From the NCBI RefSeq assembly GCF_012530535.1, contig NZ_CP051299.1, positions 310,001 to 374,000 of the forward strand: a stretch of DNA of 64,000 nucleotides, read 5' to 3'. Made by a program: the position numbers and the translations under genes. Below the pieces are notes generated by a model that did not search any database, was not told where the DNA came from, and saw only the letters and a list, made by a program, of their open reading frames with translations. Shown here in pieces: positions 30,122 through 40,431 of this stretch (position 1 is its first letter; every line of letters starts with the position of its first letter). The DNA comes from Microcella flavibacter (GTDB lineage: Bacteria > Actinomycetota > Actinomycetes > Actinomycetales > Microbacteriaceae).

Positions 30122-30753
30122 ACCAGAACAGGCTCTGGGCCATCATCAGCGGTGCCCTCATCGTCGCCGTCGTCGCGCTCGGCCTCTTCCTGGGCGTGCA
30201 GCCCGAGCTCGCCGCCGCCGACCGCGCCCGCGACGACCGCGAGGCCGTCGAGGCCCAGAACCGCGGCCTCGAGGCGACGCTCGCGTCGCTGGAGGAGCAG
30301 GCGGCCGAGATGCCGACGATCCAGGCAGACATCGAGACGCTGCGCGAGAACGTGCCCGACCAGGTCGACGAGTCGACGCTGCTGCGCGAGCTCGACGCGA
30401 TCGCCTCCTCGTCCGGCGCCCGTCTGCTGACGTACACGCCGCAGGAGCTCGTCGCCTACCTCGCCGCACCCGAGTTCGCCGGCGCCATCCCGAGCGGGGT
30501 GACGGGCGACACCTTCGCGGTGAAGCCGTTGACGATCTCCGCGCAGGGAACCCTCGAGCAGGTGACGGCCTTCGTCTCCGGCGTCCAGTCGGCCACCCGG
30601 CTGCTGCTCGTCAGCGACGTCGTCATGACCGTCGACGTCGAGGCCGGTCTGTACACGGCCGATCTCACGGGCAGCGCCTACGCGCTCGCCGAGGGCGCGC
30701 AGCCCGCGGCGGCCCCCGCCGAGGAGCAGCCGACCGGGGCGCTCGACGAGTAG
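30118..30753 (+). CDS. pilO: type IV pilus assembly protein PilO
   Basis: 211 aa; GTG 30118, with AGGAGG immediately upstream, overlaps the pilN stop, which settles the start. It has a single membrane helix (AIISGALIVAVVALGLFLGV), then a coiled coil (RDDREAVEAQNRGLEATLAS) and a ferredoxin-like domain (LLTYTPQEL ... FAVKPLTISAQGTLEQVTAF), as in PilO. The C-terminal 20 residues are Ala/Pro/Glu-rich. It is the last gene of the pilus locus; no secretin (pilQ) or pilP follows, as expected for a cell without an outer membrane. Confidence 0.87.
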   Translation: MNQNRLWAIISGALIVAVVALGLFLGVQPELAAADRARDDREAVEAQNRGLEATLASLEEQAAEMPTIQADIETLRENVPDQVDESTLLRELDAIASSSGARLLTYTPQELVAYLAAPEFAGAIPSGVTGDTFAVKPLTISAQGTLEQVTAFVSGVQSATRLLLVSDVVMTVDVEAGLYTADLTGSAYALAEGAQPAAAPAEEQPTGALDE

Positions 30754-30774
30754 CACCCCGCGCGACCCGCGACC

Positions 30775-30805
30775 GGCGCGGATGCCCCCCTCGGGCATCC
30801 GCGCC
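30775..30805 (+). terminator. terminator after pilO
   Basis: Perfect 13-bp stem GGCGCGGATGCCC / GGGCATCCGCGCC with a CCCTC loop, 21 nt after the pilO stop. Confidence 0.85.
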
Positions 30806-30856
30806 GTCGTCGTTGCTAGGGTTGCCGCGATCCGACTCCCAGCGAAGGGCTCCGCG

Positions 30857-32026
30857 ATGTCCACCACCCCCACCCCGTCGGAACCCCGCGACGAGCACGA
30901 TCCGACGATCGCGCACGATCGGGATGCCGCTGCCGGCCCGTCCGCCGCGACCGAGCAGCACGGCGCGCCCCTGATCGCCGACGAGCCCCGGGCCGAGGCC
31001 GAGCCCGAGCAGCCCGCCGCCGAGCCGACCGCCTCCGAGCCCGCCGACGACAGCCGCTGGGCCCCGCCGCCCGTCCGCCCCGAGCCGACCCCCGCCCTGG
31101 TCGACCCGGAGCCCGCGCCCGCGTCGCTCGCCGCCGACCCGACCCCCGACCTCGTCGAGCCGCAGCCCGCCGCCGCCCCGGTCGCCGGCTCCGCGACCGA
31201 ACCCCGCACGACCGCCGGCGTCGACGTGCCCGAGCACGCTCCCGTCGTCCACGGTGCCGAGCGGCCCGCGCACGAGCCCACCGCCCCGGCGGACACCGCC
31301 GTGCAGCAGGCCGCCGTGCAGCAGGATTCCGCGCACGAGACCCCCGCCCACGAGACCCCCGCCCACGAGACCCCCGCCCACGAGCCCGCCGCCGTCGCCG
31401 CGTCCGCCGCCACCGCGGCCGCAGCCGCACCCGCCGCGCCCACGCCGACCGCCGATGCGTCGCCGCAGGTCGTCTACGTGCCCGCCCCGACCCCGCCCCG
31501 CAAGAAGGGCAACCGCGGCATGGGCGTGGGCATCGCGCTCGCGGCGACCCCGGTCTTCGCGGTCGTGTACGCGGCCTTCGCCCTGCTGTTCGTGGCGATC
31601 GCGGGCGGCGGCATCGTCGCGAGCGAGGCCGTCGACTTCTTCCTCACGCCCAGCTACTACCTGCCGATCGTCGCGTTCGCGCTCTTCTACGTGCTGCTCG
31701 CGCTCATCGTCAACCGCGCGGGCTGGTGGGCGCACGTGCTCGGCGGGTTCATCGTCGCCGCGCTCGTCTACCTGGTCTTCATCGGGTCGTCGCTGCTGAC
31801 GGCCAACGCGCTCGGGGCCCCCGCCGCGCAGGTGCAGCTGTTCATCACCCAGCAGCTCGTGAACCCCATCGGCTGGGCGGCCGCGATCGCCGCGCGTGAG
31901 GTGCCGATCTGGGTGGGCGGGCTCGTCGCGAAGCGGGGCCGCACCGTGAAGACCCGCAACGTCGAGGCGCGCGAGGCTTACGAGCGCGAGCTCGCCGAAT
32001 CGCGCGCCGCGCGCCCCGCGGCCTGA
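30857..32026 (+). CDS. membrane protein with Ala/Pro/Glu-rich N-terminal arm
   Basis: 389 aa from ATG 30857. Residues 1-215 are low-complexity and acidic, rich in Pro, Ala and Glu, with a run of AHETP repeats. A basic stretch (PPRKKGNRGMG) precedes four hydrophobic segments: IALAATPVFAVVYAAFALLF, YYLPIVAFALFYVLLALIV, WWAHVLGGFIVAALVYLVF and a weaker last one. The C-terminal tail is charged (RTVKTRNVEAREAYERELAE). No catalytic motif was found; proteins of this shape are common hypothetical proteins in Microbacteriaceae. It is a single-gene unit between the pil terminator and the str promoter. Function unknown. Confidence 0.75.
   Translation: MSTTPTPSEPRDEHDPTIAHDRDAAAGPSAATEQHGAPLIADEPRAEAEPEQPAAEPTASEPADDSRWAPPPVRPEPTPALVDPEPAPASLAADPTPDLVEPQPAAAPVAGSATEPRTTAGVDVPEHAPVVHGAERPAHEPTAPADTAVQQAAVQQDSAHETPAHETPAHETPAHEPAAVAASAATAAAAAPAAPTPTADASPQVVYVPAPTPPRKKGNRGMGVGIALAATPVFAVVYAAFALLFVAIAGGGIVASEAVDFFLTPSYYLPIVAFALFYVLLALIVNRAGWWAHVLGGFIVAALVYLVFIGSSLLTANALGAPAAQVQLFITQQLVNPIGWAAAIAAREVPIWVGGLVAKRGRTVKTRNVEAREAYERELAESRAARPAA
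31334..31393 (+). repeat. in-frame 15-bp tandem repeat
   Basis: Three exact copies of CACGAGACCCCCGCC (31334, 31349, 31364) and a diverging fourth (CACGAGCCCGCC), encoding HETPA units inside the low-complexity arm of the membrane protein. Such repeats change copy number by slippage. Confidence 0.9.
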
Positions 32027-32082
32027 CCTGCCCTGCGGTGTGACCCGCACTGCGACGTGACACGCGGCGACCTCGCGACGAG

Positions 32083-32098
32083 GCGACCGCGCGGTCGC
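32083..32098. other. perfect palindrome GCGACCGCGCGGTCGC
   Basis: 16-nt perfect palindrome 56 nt after the preceding stop codon. It could act as a weak terminator hairpin for that gene or be an operator ahead of the str promoter at 32143. Confidence 0.4.
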
Positions 32099-32142
32099 GG
32101 CGCGGTCGTCGGGCGCCTACCGCGACTCCCCACGATCGCCGT

Positions 32143-32171
32143 TTGACCGCTCTGCCCGCGCCGCGTACTCT
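32143..32171 (+). promoter_or_regulatory. str operon promoter
   Basis: TTGACC (32143-32148), a 17-nt spacer and TACTCT (32166-32171): a near-consensus housekeeping promoter. Transcription would start near 32178, leaving a leader of about 260 nt before rpsL. Confidence 0.75.
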
Positions 32172-32440
32172 TGACCACGTGTGTGCGTGAGCGCGCGCCT
32201 GAGTCGTGCCACCGAGGTGGGGCGGGCAGCGCGGGCGAGAGCATCCACGATCGAGGGCCACGGGGCCGAGCAGCGCGAGAGCGCGACGCGCGGCCCGAGA
32301 CGCCCCCACGGCATATCCGTCACCAGGGTCGAGCAGTCGACCACCGGCGGATTCGCGTGAGCCCGACCCGGTGAGAACCGCGCGTCGGGTTTGACCACAC
32401 CGCAACCGCTGTCACCGTGCAGCACTGTCAAGGAGCAATT
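32172..32440 (+). other. long 5' leader of rpsL
   Basis: No convincing reading frame. It contains only short frames without a binding site, several small inverted repeats, and a second TTGACC at 32391 with no good -10. It may carry translational or growth-rate control of the operon. Confidence 0.4.
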
Positions 32441-32815
32441 TTGCCCACAATTCAGCAGCTGGTCCGCAAGGGCCGCACGCCGAAGGTCGTCAAGACCAAG
32501 GCGCCGGCCCTCAAGGCCAACCCGCAGCAGCGCGGCGTGTGCACTCGCGTGTACACGACCACGCCCAAGAAGCCGAACTCGGCCCTCCGCAAGGTGGCCC
32601 GCGTCAAGCTCTCGAACGGTACCGAGGTCACGGCCTACATCCCCGGTGAGGGCCACAACCTGCAGGAGCACTCGATGGTGCTCGTCCGCGGCGGTCGTGT
32701 GAAGGACCTCCCCGGCGTGCGCTACAAGATCGTGCGCGGCGCGCTCGACACCCAGGCGGTCAAGAACCGTAAGCAAGCGCGCAGCCGCTACGGAGCGAAG
32801 ATGGACAAGAAGTAA
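32441..32815 (+). CDS. rpsL: 30S ribosomal protein S12
   Basis: 124 aa. The start is TTG 32441, with AGGAG at 32431-32435; it gives (M)[20 protein letters not shown], the universal S12 N-terminus, whereas an ATG-type start at 32417 would add 8 foreign residues. The decoding-centre loops [16 protein letters not shown] and [11 protein letters not shown] are intact, with Lys at both classical streptomycin-resistance positions (wild type by eye). Overlaps rpsG by 1 nt (TAATG). Confidence 0.98.
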   Translation: MPTIQQLVRKGRTPKVVKTKAPALKANPQQRGVCTRVYTTTPKKPNSALRKVARVKLSNGTEVTAYIPGEGHNLQEHSMVLVRGGRVKDLPGVRYKIVRGALDTQAVKNRKQARSRYGAKMDKK

Positions 32816-33285
32816 TGCCTCGTAAAGGACCGGCCCCGAAGCGGCCCGTCGTCGCAGACCCCGTCTACGGCGCCCCGATCGTCAGCCAGCTCGTCAACAA
32901 GATCCTCCTCGATGGCAAGAAGGGTCTCGCCGAGCGCATCGTCTACGGCGCGCTCGAAGGCGTCTCGGCCAAGAACGGCCAGGATGCCGTCGTCACGCTG
33001 AAGAAGGCCCTCGACAACGTGCGCCCCACCCTCGAGGTGCGGTCGCGTCGTGTCGGTGGATCCACCTACCAGGTGCCCGTCGAGGTCAAGCCGCACCGCG
33101 CGAACACGCTCGCGCTGCGCTGGCTGACCAGCTACGCCAAGGCTCGTCGCGAGAAGACGATGACCGAGCGCCTCATGAACGAGATCCTCGACGCATCGAA
33201 CGGCCTCGGCGCCGCGGTGAAGCGTCGCGAGGACACCCACAAGATGGCCGAGTCGAACAAGGCCTTCGCGCACTACCGCTGGTAA
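32815..33285 (+). CDS. rpsG: 30S ribosomal protein S7
   Basis: 156 aa, the standard length. It begins [20 protein letters not shown] and contains the [20 protein letters not shown] motif that binds the 16S rRNA 3' domain, where S7 nucleates head assembly. Second gene of the str operon, translationally coupled to rpsL by a 1-nt overlap; fusA follows after 85 nt. Confidence 0.98.
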   Translation: MPRKGPAPKRPVVADPVYGAPIVSQLVNKILLDGKKGLAERIVYGALEGVSAKNGQDAVVTLKKALDNVRPTLEVRSRRVGGSTYQVPVEVKPHRANTLALRWLTSYAKARREKTMTERLMNEILDASNGLGAAVKRREDTHKMAESNKAFAHYRW

Positions 33286-33370
33286 CGACCAGCTCGCGAG
33301 CGGGGGCGGCGGGCCCCGCCCCTCGCCCCTGCTCGCACCCGCACTTTTTATCGAACCGGAGGAACCCCCT

Positions 33371-35485
33371 GTGGCACAGGACGTGCTGACCGACCTGAAC
33401 AAGGTCCGCAACATCGGCATCATGGCGCACATCGACGCCGGCAAGACGACCACGACCGAGCGCATCCTGTTCTACACGGGCGTCAACCACAAGATCGGCG
33501 AGACGCACGACGGCGCCTCGACCATGGACTGGATGGCGCAGGAGCAGGAGCGCGGCATCACCATCACGTCAGCGGCGACGACGTGCTTCTGGAACAAGCA
33601 CCAGATCAACATCATCGACACCCCCGGCCACGTCGACTTCACCGTCGAGGTCGAGCGCTCGCTGCGCGTTCTCGACGGCGCCGTCGCGGTGTTCGACGGC
33701 AAGGAGGGCGTCGAGCCCCAGTCCGAGACCGTCTGGCGCCAGGCCGACAAGTACGACGTGCCGCGCATCTGCTTCGTCAACAAGATGGACAAGCTCGGCG
33801 CCGACTTCTACTTCACCGTCGACACGATCATCAAGCGCCTCGGGGCGAAGCCGCTGGTCATCCAGCTTCCGATCGGCTTCGAGAGCTCCTTCGAGGGCGT
33901 CGTCGACCTCGTCGAGATGCGCGCGCTCACGTGGCGCGGCGATGCGAAGGGCGACGTCGCCATGGGTGCGAAGTACGAGATCGAGGAGATCCCGGCCGAC
34001 CTCGTCGAGAAGGCCGCCGAGTACCGCACCGCGCTGCTCGAGGTCGTCGCCGAGACCGACGACGCGCTCATGGAGAAGTACTTCGGCGGTGAGGAGCTGA
34101 CGGTCGCCGAGATCAAGGGCGCCATCCGCAAGCTCACGATCGCCTCCGAGATCTACCCCGTGCTCTGCGGCTCGGCGTTCAAGAACCGCGGCGTGCAGCC
34201 CATGCTCGACGCGGTCGTGGACTACCTGCCCAGCCCGCTCGAGGTGCCGCCGACGATCGCGCACGACCCGCGCGATGAGGAGAAGGAGATCGAGCGCCGT
34301 CCCGACGCCAGCGAGCCCTTCGCGGCCCTCGCGTTCAAGGTCGCCGTGCACCCGTTCTTCGGCCGCCTCACCTACGTGCGCGTCTACTCCGGCAAGATCG
34401 ACTCCGGCGCCCAGGTCATCAACTCGACCAAGGGCAAGAAGGAGCGCATCGGCAAGATCTTCCAGATGCACGCCAACAAGGAGAACCCGGTCGACAGCGT
34501 CACCGCCGGTCACATCTACGCGGTCATCGGCCTCAAGGACACCACGACGGGCGACACGCTGTGCGACCCCAACGAGCAGGTCGTCCTCGAGTCCATGACC
34601 TTCCCCGAGCCCGTCATCGAGGTCGCCATCGAGCCGAAGACGAAGGCCGACCAGGAGAAGCTCGGCACGGCCATCCAGAAGCTGGCCGAGGAGGACCCGA
34701 CGTTCCGCACGGAGCAGAACCAGGAGACCGGTCAGACGGTCATCAAGGGCATGGGCGAGCTGCACCTCGACATCCTGGTCGACCGCATGAAGCGCGAGTT
34801 CAACGTCGAGGCCAACGTCGGCAAGCCCCAGGTGGCCTACCGCGAGACGATCAAGAAGACGATCGAGAAGTTCGACTTCACCCACAAGAAGCAGACCGGT
34901 GGGTCGGGCCAGTTCGCGAAGATCCAGATCCGCCTCGAGCCCCTCGAGGTCACGCCCGAGACGAGCTACGAGTTCGTCAACGCCGTCACCGGTGGTCGCG
35001 TTCCGCGCGAGTACATCCCCTCGGTCGACGCGGGCATCCAGGACGCGATGCAGGTCGGCGTTCTCGCCGGCTTCCCGACGGTGGGCGTCAAGGCGTCGCT
35101 CCTCGACGGCGCGGCGCACGACGTCGACTCCTCGGAGATGGCGTTCAAGATCGCCGGCTCGATGGCCTACAAGGAGGCCGCTCGCAAGGCGACCCCCGTG
35201 CTCCTCGAGCCGCTCATGGCGGTCGAGGTGCGCACCCCCGAGGAGTACATGGGCGACGTCATCGGCGACCTGAACTCCCGTCGTGGGCAGATCCAGTCGA
35301 TGGAGGATGCGACCGGCGTCAAGGTCGTCCGTGCCCTCGTCCCGCTGTCGGAGATGTTCGGCTACGTCGGAGACCTGCGGTCGAAGACCTCGGGCCGGGC
35401 CGTCTACTCGATGACCTTCGACAGCTACGCCGAGGTCCCGAAGGCCGTCGCCGACGAGATCGTCCAGAAGAGCAAGGGCGAGTAA
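33371..35485 (+). CDS. fusA: elongation factor G
   Basis: 704 aa from GTG 33371 (GGAGGA upstream). It is the GTPase that drives tRNA-mRNA translocation. G1 is [13 protein letters not shown]2 region [13 protein letters not shown]3 DTPGHVDF, G4 NKMD and G5 GSAF; domains II-V follow in order, ending with [20 protein letters not shown]. It is full length and in the canonical position between rpsG and tuf. Confidence 0.98.
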   Translation: MAQDVLTDLNKVRNIGIMAHIDAGKTTTTERILFYTGVNHKIGETHDGASTMDWMAQEQERGITITSAATTCFWNKHQINIIDTPGHVDFTVEVERSLRVLDGAVAVFDGKEGVEPQSETVWRQADKYDVPRICFVNKMDKLGADFYFTVDTIIKRLGAKPLVIQLPIGFESSFEGVVDLVEMRALTWRGDAKGDVAMGAKYEIEEIPADLVEKAAEYRTALLEVVAETDDALMEKYFGGEELTVAEIKGAIRKLTIASEIYPVLCGSAFKNRGVQPMLDAVVDYLPSPLEVPPTIAHDPRDEEKEIERRPDASEPFAALAFKVAVHPFFGRLTYVRVYSGKIDSGAQVINSTKGKKERIGKIFQMHANKENPVDSVTAGHIYAVIGLKDTTTGDTLCDPNEQVVLESMTFPEPVIEVAIEPKTKADQEKLGTAIQKLAEEDPTFRTEQNQETGQTVIKGMGELHLDILVDRMKREFNVEANVGKPQVAYRETIKKTIEKFDFTHKKQTGGSGQFAKIQIRLEPLEVTPETSYEFVNAVTGGRVPREYIPSVDAGIQDAMQVGVLAGFPTVGVKASLLDGAAHDVDSSEMAFKIAGSMAYKEAARKATPVLLEPLMAVEVRTPEEYMGDVIGDLNSRRGQIQSMEDATGVKVVRALVPLSEMFGYVGDLRSKTSGRAVYSMTFDSYAEVPKAVADEIVQKSKGE

Positions 35486-35595
35486 CCTCTCGCTCTGCGG
35501 TGCTCCCACGAGCATCGCTACGATGAACACACACCCAACAGCAGAGCGTCCGAGACCTTCGGATGCTGGCAACCGAGTCCTGAGGAGGACCCACA

Positions 35596-36789
<1,194 letters not shown>

Positions 36790-36807
36790 TTCTTCGCAGC
36801 ACCACGA

Positions 36808-36837
36808 GCGGGGGTCGGGCGCAAGCCCGGCCCCCGC
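36808..36837 (+). terminator. tuf terminator
   Basis: 13-bp stem GCGGGGGTCGGGC / GCCCGGCCCCCGC (one G-T pair) with a GCAA tetraloop, 18 nt after the tuf stop codon. Confidence 0.9.
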
Positions 36838-36950
36838 TTCGTCGTTCCCGCAGCGATTCAGCCGCCCTGAGCGCCATTCCGGCACGCGGGGCGCTACAGT
36901 CGCGGCAGAGCGTCCGTCACGAGGCTGATGCCCGGCGAAGGGCGGCACGC

Positions 36951-37385
36951 ATGGGCAGGCGGATCCTCACCGAGGTCGGCTCGATCCTCGGCATCACGAT
37001 CGTCCTCGCCCTCGTCGGGCTGTCGATCGTCACTGCGGGAGACGCCGCCGCACCGGGCGACATCGTTCCGAACGCCGCCCGGTTCCTCTTCGGCGCGACC
37101 GGCATCGCGATCGGCCTCTGGACCCTCCTGCTCATCGCCGGGTCCGTCGCGCTCCGCCACCGCCCGGTCGGCGTCCGCATCGGCGTGCACCTGCTGACCG
37201 CGGTCGTCGCGGTCGGCGTCAACACCGGCCTGCTCGCGCTGGTCGCGGGCCCGGCCGACAGCGGCTGGTCGGGCCTCATCATCGCGATCGCGCTCGGAGC
37301 GGGCGCCGTCCTCCTGGTCGCGGCCATCATCGCGGTACTCGTCACCGAGCTGCTGATCGTTTCCCCCCGTCGCAGGAGCCGGTGA
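36951..37385 (+). CDS. small four-helix membrane protein
   Basis: 144 aa. Hydrophobic segments are ILGITIVLALVGLSIVTA, FLFGATGIAIGLWTLLLIAGS, GVHLLTAVVAVGVNTGLLALV and GLIIAIALGAGAVLLVAAIIAVLV, with a basic tail RRRSR. Its last three segments align by eye with the remnant at 41566-41978 (FLFGATGIAIGLWTLLLIAG against LMFGAF-LIALALWTVLVIVG), so the two look like members of one family. No function recognised. Confidence 0.6.
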   Translation: MGRRILTEVGSILGITIVLALVGLSIVTAGDAAAPGDIVPNAARFLFGATGIAIGLWTLLLIAGSVALRHRPVGVRIGVHLLTAVVAVGVNTGLLALVAGPADSGWSGLIIAIALGAGAVLLVAAIIAVLVTELLIVSPRRRSR

Positions 37386-37432
37386 CCCACGCGAGTCAGC
37401 CCGCCGGGTCGCCCGCGGCACGCATCCCGGTG

Positions 37433-38185
37433 TCAGTAGCCGATGAACTCCTCCGTGAAGATGTCCCGCTCCGGCACCCCGAGACCCCGGAGGTCGGCGA
37501 CAGCGCTACCCACTCGAGTGGGAGGGCCGGAGAGGTACCAGATCGCGTGCGGGTGCTCGTCACGAGCCCGCTCCAGGTCGGCGAGAGCCAGTGAGGAGGA
37601 TCGAGCGAGAAGCCGGATCGCGGGGTTCTCCGCAGCGCACCGAGTGAGTTCATCCGCATAGGCGACGCGCCTCTCGTGATTCGCGACGTGCAGCACGGCG
37701 ATGGGGACGGTCAGCGCCTCCTCGGAAGCGAAGCGAATCATGCTCACGTGAGGGGTGATTCCGACGCCGAACGCGACCAGGACGCGGGGCCTGTCGGACT
37801 TCCTCGTCAGCGTCACGTGGCCGTAAGGTCCCGACAGCCTGACCGTCGAACCGAAGGCGAGGCCGGCGAGGGTCCGCTTGTAGGCGCTCGGAGACCGTCG
37901 AAAGGCGACGGCCAGGATGTCTCTGTCGCTGGGCGACGAGGTGATCGAGAAGACGCGCGAACGGCCATGCGGGTCGCGTCCGTCCAGTGCGAGGACGCCC
38001 AGTTGTACGTGCTGCCCCGCGTCGAAATCGAAGCCCGGGGGGCGGCTCACCGAGATCTCGATCACATCCGGAGCGATCACTCTCCGATCCACGATGCGGG
38101 TCAGCCATGAACGTCGCCGAGCGACGTGCCCTCTCACCGACGATCCCTGCGTCTCCACGGCCTGCGGCCGGTCATCGCCCCGCAC
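37433..38185 (-). CDS. ferredoxin/flavodoxin reductase-type FAD/NAD(P)-binding oxidoreductase
   Basis: 250 aa from GTG 38185; a GTG at 38137 (V17, AGGGA upstream) is an equally good start. An FAD-binding barrel contains SRVFSITSSPSD (the RxYS-type flavin motif) and the RLSGPYGHVTL loop. The NAD(P) domain has VAFGVGITPHVSMIRF and the C-terminal FTEEFIGY with a terminal aromatic. It should pass electrons from NAD(P)H through FAD to the membrane haem protein encoded two genes upstream. No 2Fe-2S domain is attached. Last of a three-gene minus-strand operon. Confidence 0.85.
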   Translation of the reverse strand: MRGDDRPQAVETQGSSVRGHVARRRSWLTRIVDRRVIAPDVIEISVSRPPGFDFDAGQHVQLGVLALDGRDPHGRSRVFSITSSPSDRDILAVAFRRSPSAYKRTLAGLAFGSTVRLSGPYGHVTLTRKSDRPRVLVAFGVGITPHVSMIRFASEEALTVPIAVLHVANHERRVAYADELTRCAAENPAIRLLARSSSLALADLERARDEHPHAIWYLSGPPTRVGSAVADLRGLGVPERDIFTEEFIGY

Positions 38186-38186
38186 C

Positions 38187-38747
38187 CTACGGCCCGGCCG
38201 GCGTCACGACGGCGTCGGGGGGGAGCGTGAAGATCGCCGGATCGATGGGGTCATCCACTGCGTGGATGACCACGTTTACCGTGGTGCCGTCAGCGAGAGG
38301 GATCTGCTGCTCCCCCGCCCCGAACTGCGCCGCCCACTGCGCCGGTCCAGCGGAGAGATCGGGGAGCCCGAGGGCCTCCGGCTCCACAGGAGACAGCACG
38401 GACCAGGCCGGCGCGTCCGGGGATCCGTCATCCGACGTGTAGAGGGCGCGCTCATCGAATCGGTAGATCTGGTCGGACACGACCGTGCCGCCCGCTGTGA
38501 TGGTCTGACGGAAGAACGGTTCCGTATCCAGGTCGACCAGCCACAGATCGATCGTTCGCTGCTCCTCGAGGATCGTCATCGCGAACGTCTGCGCGTAGGG
38601 AGCGGCGGTCTCGCTCTGCTGTGCCGCGGACGCTCTGCTGGTCACCTGCTGCTCGGCCGCGACGACGACGACCGACAGCAGGGCGAGAGGGAGGACGAGG
38701 CTCAGTCCGATCAGCGCGAGACCGGTCGCTCGCAGTGCACCTCTCAT
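38187..38747 (-). CDS. exported/membrane-anchored protein of the redox operon
   Basis: 186 aa. An N-terminal hydrophobic segment (GLALIGLSLVLPLALLSVVVVAA) acts as signal anchor; the remaining 150 residues face outside and are beta-rich, without cysteine, histidine pairs or other cofactor motif. It lies between the membrane redox protein and the flavin reductase, 1 nt from the latter, so it is probably an accessory subunit. Family not recognised. Confidence 0.6.
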   Translation of the reverse strand: MRGALRATGLALIGLSLVLPLALLSVVVVAAEQQVTSRASAAQQSETAAPYAQTFAMTILEEQRTIDLWLVDLDTEPFFRQTITAGGTVVSDQIYRFDERALYTSDDGSPDAPAWSVLSPVEPEALGLPDLSAGPAQWAAQFGAGEQQIPLADGTTVNVVIHAVDDPIDPAIFTLPPDAVVTPAGP

Positions 38748-38787
38748 CGGGGGAGCTCCGCGCCAGGTCGACGCCTGTTCGACCGCA

Positions 38788-39489
38788 TCAGAGCGCTCCG
38801 ACCTTCTGTCGGCGCCAGACGGCGGCGGTGAATGCGGAGGCCTGAGCGCCGACCGCGGTCAGGAACAACGCCAGGTAGTAGTAGCGGAGCGGATTCGGTT
38901 CGTAGATCGTCAGCCTCGTCGGTGATGGCGAATAGTGGATGAAGGCGAAGTAGAGCACGTGCAGCGTGACGAGGTAGAAGGCCGCATAGGCCAGAGTGTG
39001 CATCCACTTCCATGAGCCGATCCCGAGAAACGCGACGGCACGATCGAAGGATGTCGCGGCGAGCGCGAGGCCGAGTCCGAGCGCAGCGACGCCGAGGAGG
39101 TTGGCGAGGCCGAAGCCGGGCTCTGCTCGCAGGTAGAGTCCCGACTCCGGTGAGAACTGGTACCCAAGAAGGCCGGCGACATCCCACCGGGCCCAGCCGT
39201 CCCAGACGAGGTAGCCGTGGAGCGCGCTGACGAGAGCGAACCAGATCCCGGCCTCTCGTCGCCAGGGGACCAGCCCGGAGAGTCGAGGCCACAGGCGGGC
39301 GAGCGGTCCGATGATGATGGCCCACCAGAGCAGCCCGATCGCCGACACCCCGAGCGACTTCCAGAGCCTCATGTCGGCGCTCCAGGAGCTGTACAGCGCC
39401 CAGGCCGCCCCCGCGAGCGCGAGGGCTATCGCCGCCATCACGAGGTGTCGGAGGGCGACCGTGCCCCCCGATCGTGCTCCTAGCATCAT
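38788..39489 (-). CDS. ferric-reductase-like transmembrane haem protein
   Basis: 233 aa from ATG 39489 (GAGGAGGAT upstream). There are about six membrane segments. The ferric-reductase-like domain shows the haem-ligand histidine pattern: ALHGYLVWDG in one helix and KWMHTLAYAAFYLVTLHVLYF in another, spaced as in bis-haem ferric reductase/MsrQ/NOX families. Together with the downstream FAD/NAD(P) protein this makes a two-subunit version of a NADPH oxidase/ferric reductase, with the flavin half encoded separately. The acceptor (iron, a methionine sulfoxide reductase partner or oxygen) cannot be told; no msrP is adjacent. Confidence 0.78.
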   Translation of the reverse strand: MMLGARSGGTVALRHLVMAAIALALAGAAWALYSSWSADMRLWKSLGVSAIGLLWWAIIIGPLARLWPRLSGLVPWRREAGIWFALVSALHGYLVWDGWARWDVAGLLGYQFSPESGLYLRAEPGFGLANLLGVAALGLGLALAATSFDRAVAFLGIGSWKWMHTLAYAAFYLVTLHVLYFAFIHYSPSPTRLTIYEPNPLRYYYLALFLTAVGAQASAFTAAVWRRQKVGAL

Positions 39490-39529
39490 GGCCGATCCTC
39501 CTCGTCGCCCTTCCCCATGCAGTGAATCC

Positions 39530-39543
39530 TGTCACGCGTGACA
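39530..39543. promoter_or_regulatory. perfect palindrome TGTCACGCGTGACA
   Basis: 14-nt perfect palindrome 41 nt upstream of the ferric-reductase-like gene, between it and the end of the IclR gene. Position and symmetry suit a dimeric repressor controlling the three-gene redox operon. Confidence 0.55.
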
Positions 39544-39554
39544 ATTGAATCCGC

Positions 39555-40319
39555 TCAGCGCCCCGTGAGACGGGCCGTCAGGGCGTCGGCGGCCGCGCGC
39601 ACCGCGCGCGCGAGCGCGGCCTCGGCGAGGGCATCCACCGCCTCGCCCCGATAGGTCAGGCCGATGCCCGCACTCGGGTAGCCGGCGCGGTCGGTCGCCG
39701 CGGCGGCGACGGAGGAGTAGTCGGGCGTGATCTCTCCGTGCTCGCCGGCCCAGCCGCGCCCGCGCGCCTCGGCGAGGATGCCATCGAGCTCGCGCAGCGT
39801 CGCCGGGCCGATGCCGTGTCGCGTGATGAGCGCGTCGCGGTGCGGGTAGAGCGCCCGCACCTGCGCGGCGGGCAGCGCGGCGAGCATCGCGCGTCCGGTC
39901 GCGGTCAGGTGCGCGGGCAGGCGAACGCCGAGCCGCGCGACCGTCGTCGGCGCACGCGGAGCCGAGGCCTGGCCGACGTACGAGACGTCCGACCCGCTCA
40001 GCACCGCGAGCTGCGCGACCGCGGGCACGGGGGCCTCGGCGACGAGCCGCTCGATGAGCGGGTTGGCGAGGCGCGCGAGCCGGCTCGCCTGCAGCACGCT
40101 CGACCCGATCTGGGCGACGACCCCGCCGAGCCCGTACGCGCGCAGCTCGGGGTAGTGGACGACGTACCCCTCCTCCTGCAGCACGCGGATGAGCTGGTAC
40201 GTCGACGACCGCGGCAGCCCGAGCTCGCGCGCGATCGTCGAGGCGGGCACGGGCTCGCTGTGGTGCGCGAGGTGCGTGACGATGCGCAGGGCCGCGCGCG
40301 CCGCGGGAACATCCGGCAT
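39555..40319 (-). CDS. IclR-family transcriptional regulator
   Basis: 254 aa from ATG 40319 (MPDVPAARAALRIVTHLAHH); the frame continues upstream into the hutH region but has no family features there. The N-terminal winged helix-turn-helix contains ASTIARELGLPRSSTYQLIRVLQEEGYV. The C-terminal effector domain has HLTATGRAMLAALPAAQVRALYP and the SAGIGLTYRG segment typical of IclR. It is divergent from hutH and shares a 112-bp intergenic region holding a palindrome, so it very likely controls hutH in response to histidine or urocanate. Confidence 0.9.
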   Translation of the reverse strand: MPDVPAARAALRIVTHLAHHSEPVPASTIARELGLPRSSTYQLIRVLQEEGYVVHYPELRAYGLGGVVAQIGSSVLQASRLARLANPLIERLVAEAPVPAVAQLAVLSGSDVSYVGQASAPRAPTTVARLGVRLPAHLTATGRAMLAALPAAQVRALYPHRDALITRHGIGPATLRELDGILAEARGRGWAGEHGEITPDYSSVAAAATDRAGYPSAGIGLTYRGEAVDALAEAALARAVRAAADALTARLTGR

Positions 40320-40361
40320 CGCCCGGCCTCCGCTCTCTTGACCATCGCTCTCGTGAACATC

Positions 40362-40377
40362 GTCTGAAATCTCAGAC
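40362..40377. promoter_or_regulatory. IclR-type operator candidate
   Basis: GTCTGA-AATC-TCAGAC, inverted repeat with 6-bp arms in the middle of the iclR-hutH divergent intergenic region. Likely target of the adjacent IclR protein. Confidence 0.6.
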
Positions 40378-40431
40378 ACATTATCGCGCCGGGCCGGTGT
40401 CGCCGACGCGCGCGAGCGCTTCACTGGGGCC

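Noticed and set aside
31334-31393. Possible CRISPR-like short repeats
   Set aside because: 15-bp direct repeats without spacers, in frame in a coding gene; simple protein repeats.
33286-33370. Terminator between rpsG and fusA
   Set aside because: The GC-rich inverted repeat is imperfect, and these genes are normally co-transcribed.
35496-35524. Separate tuf promoter
   Set aside because: TACGAT is a fair -10, but no -35 is recognisable at 16-18 nt; not listed as a feature.
36872-36900. Promoter for the gene at 36951
   Set aside because: TACAGT at 36895-36900 resembles a -10, but there is no -35-like hexamer at the right distance.
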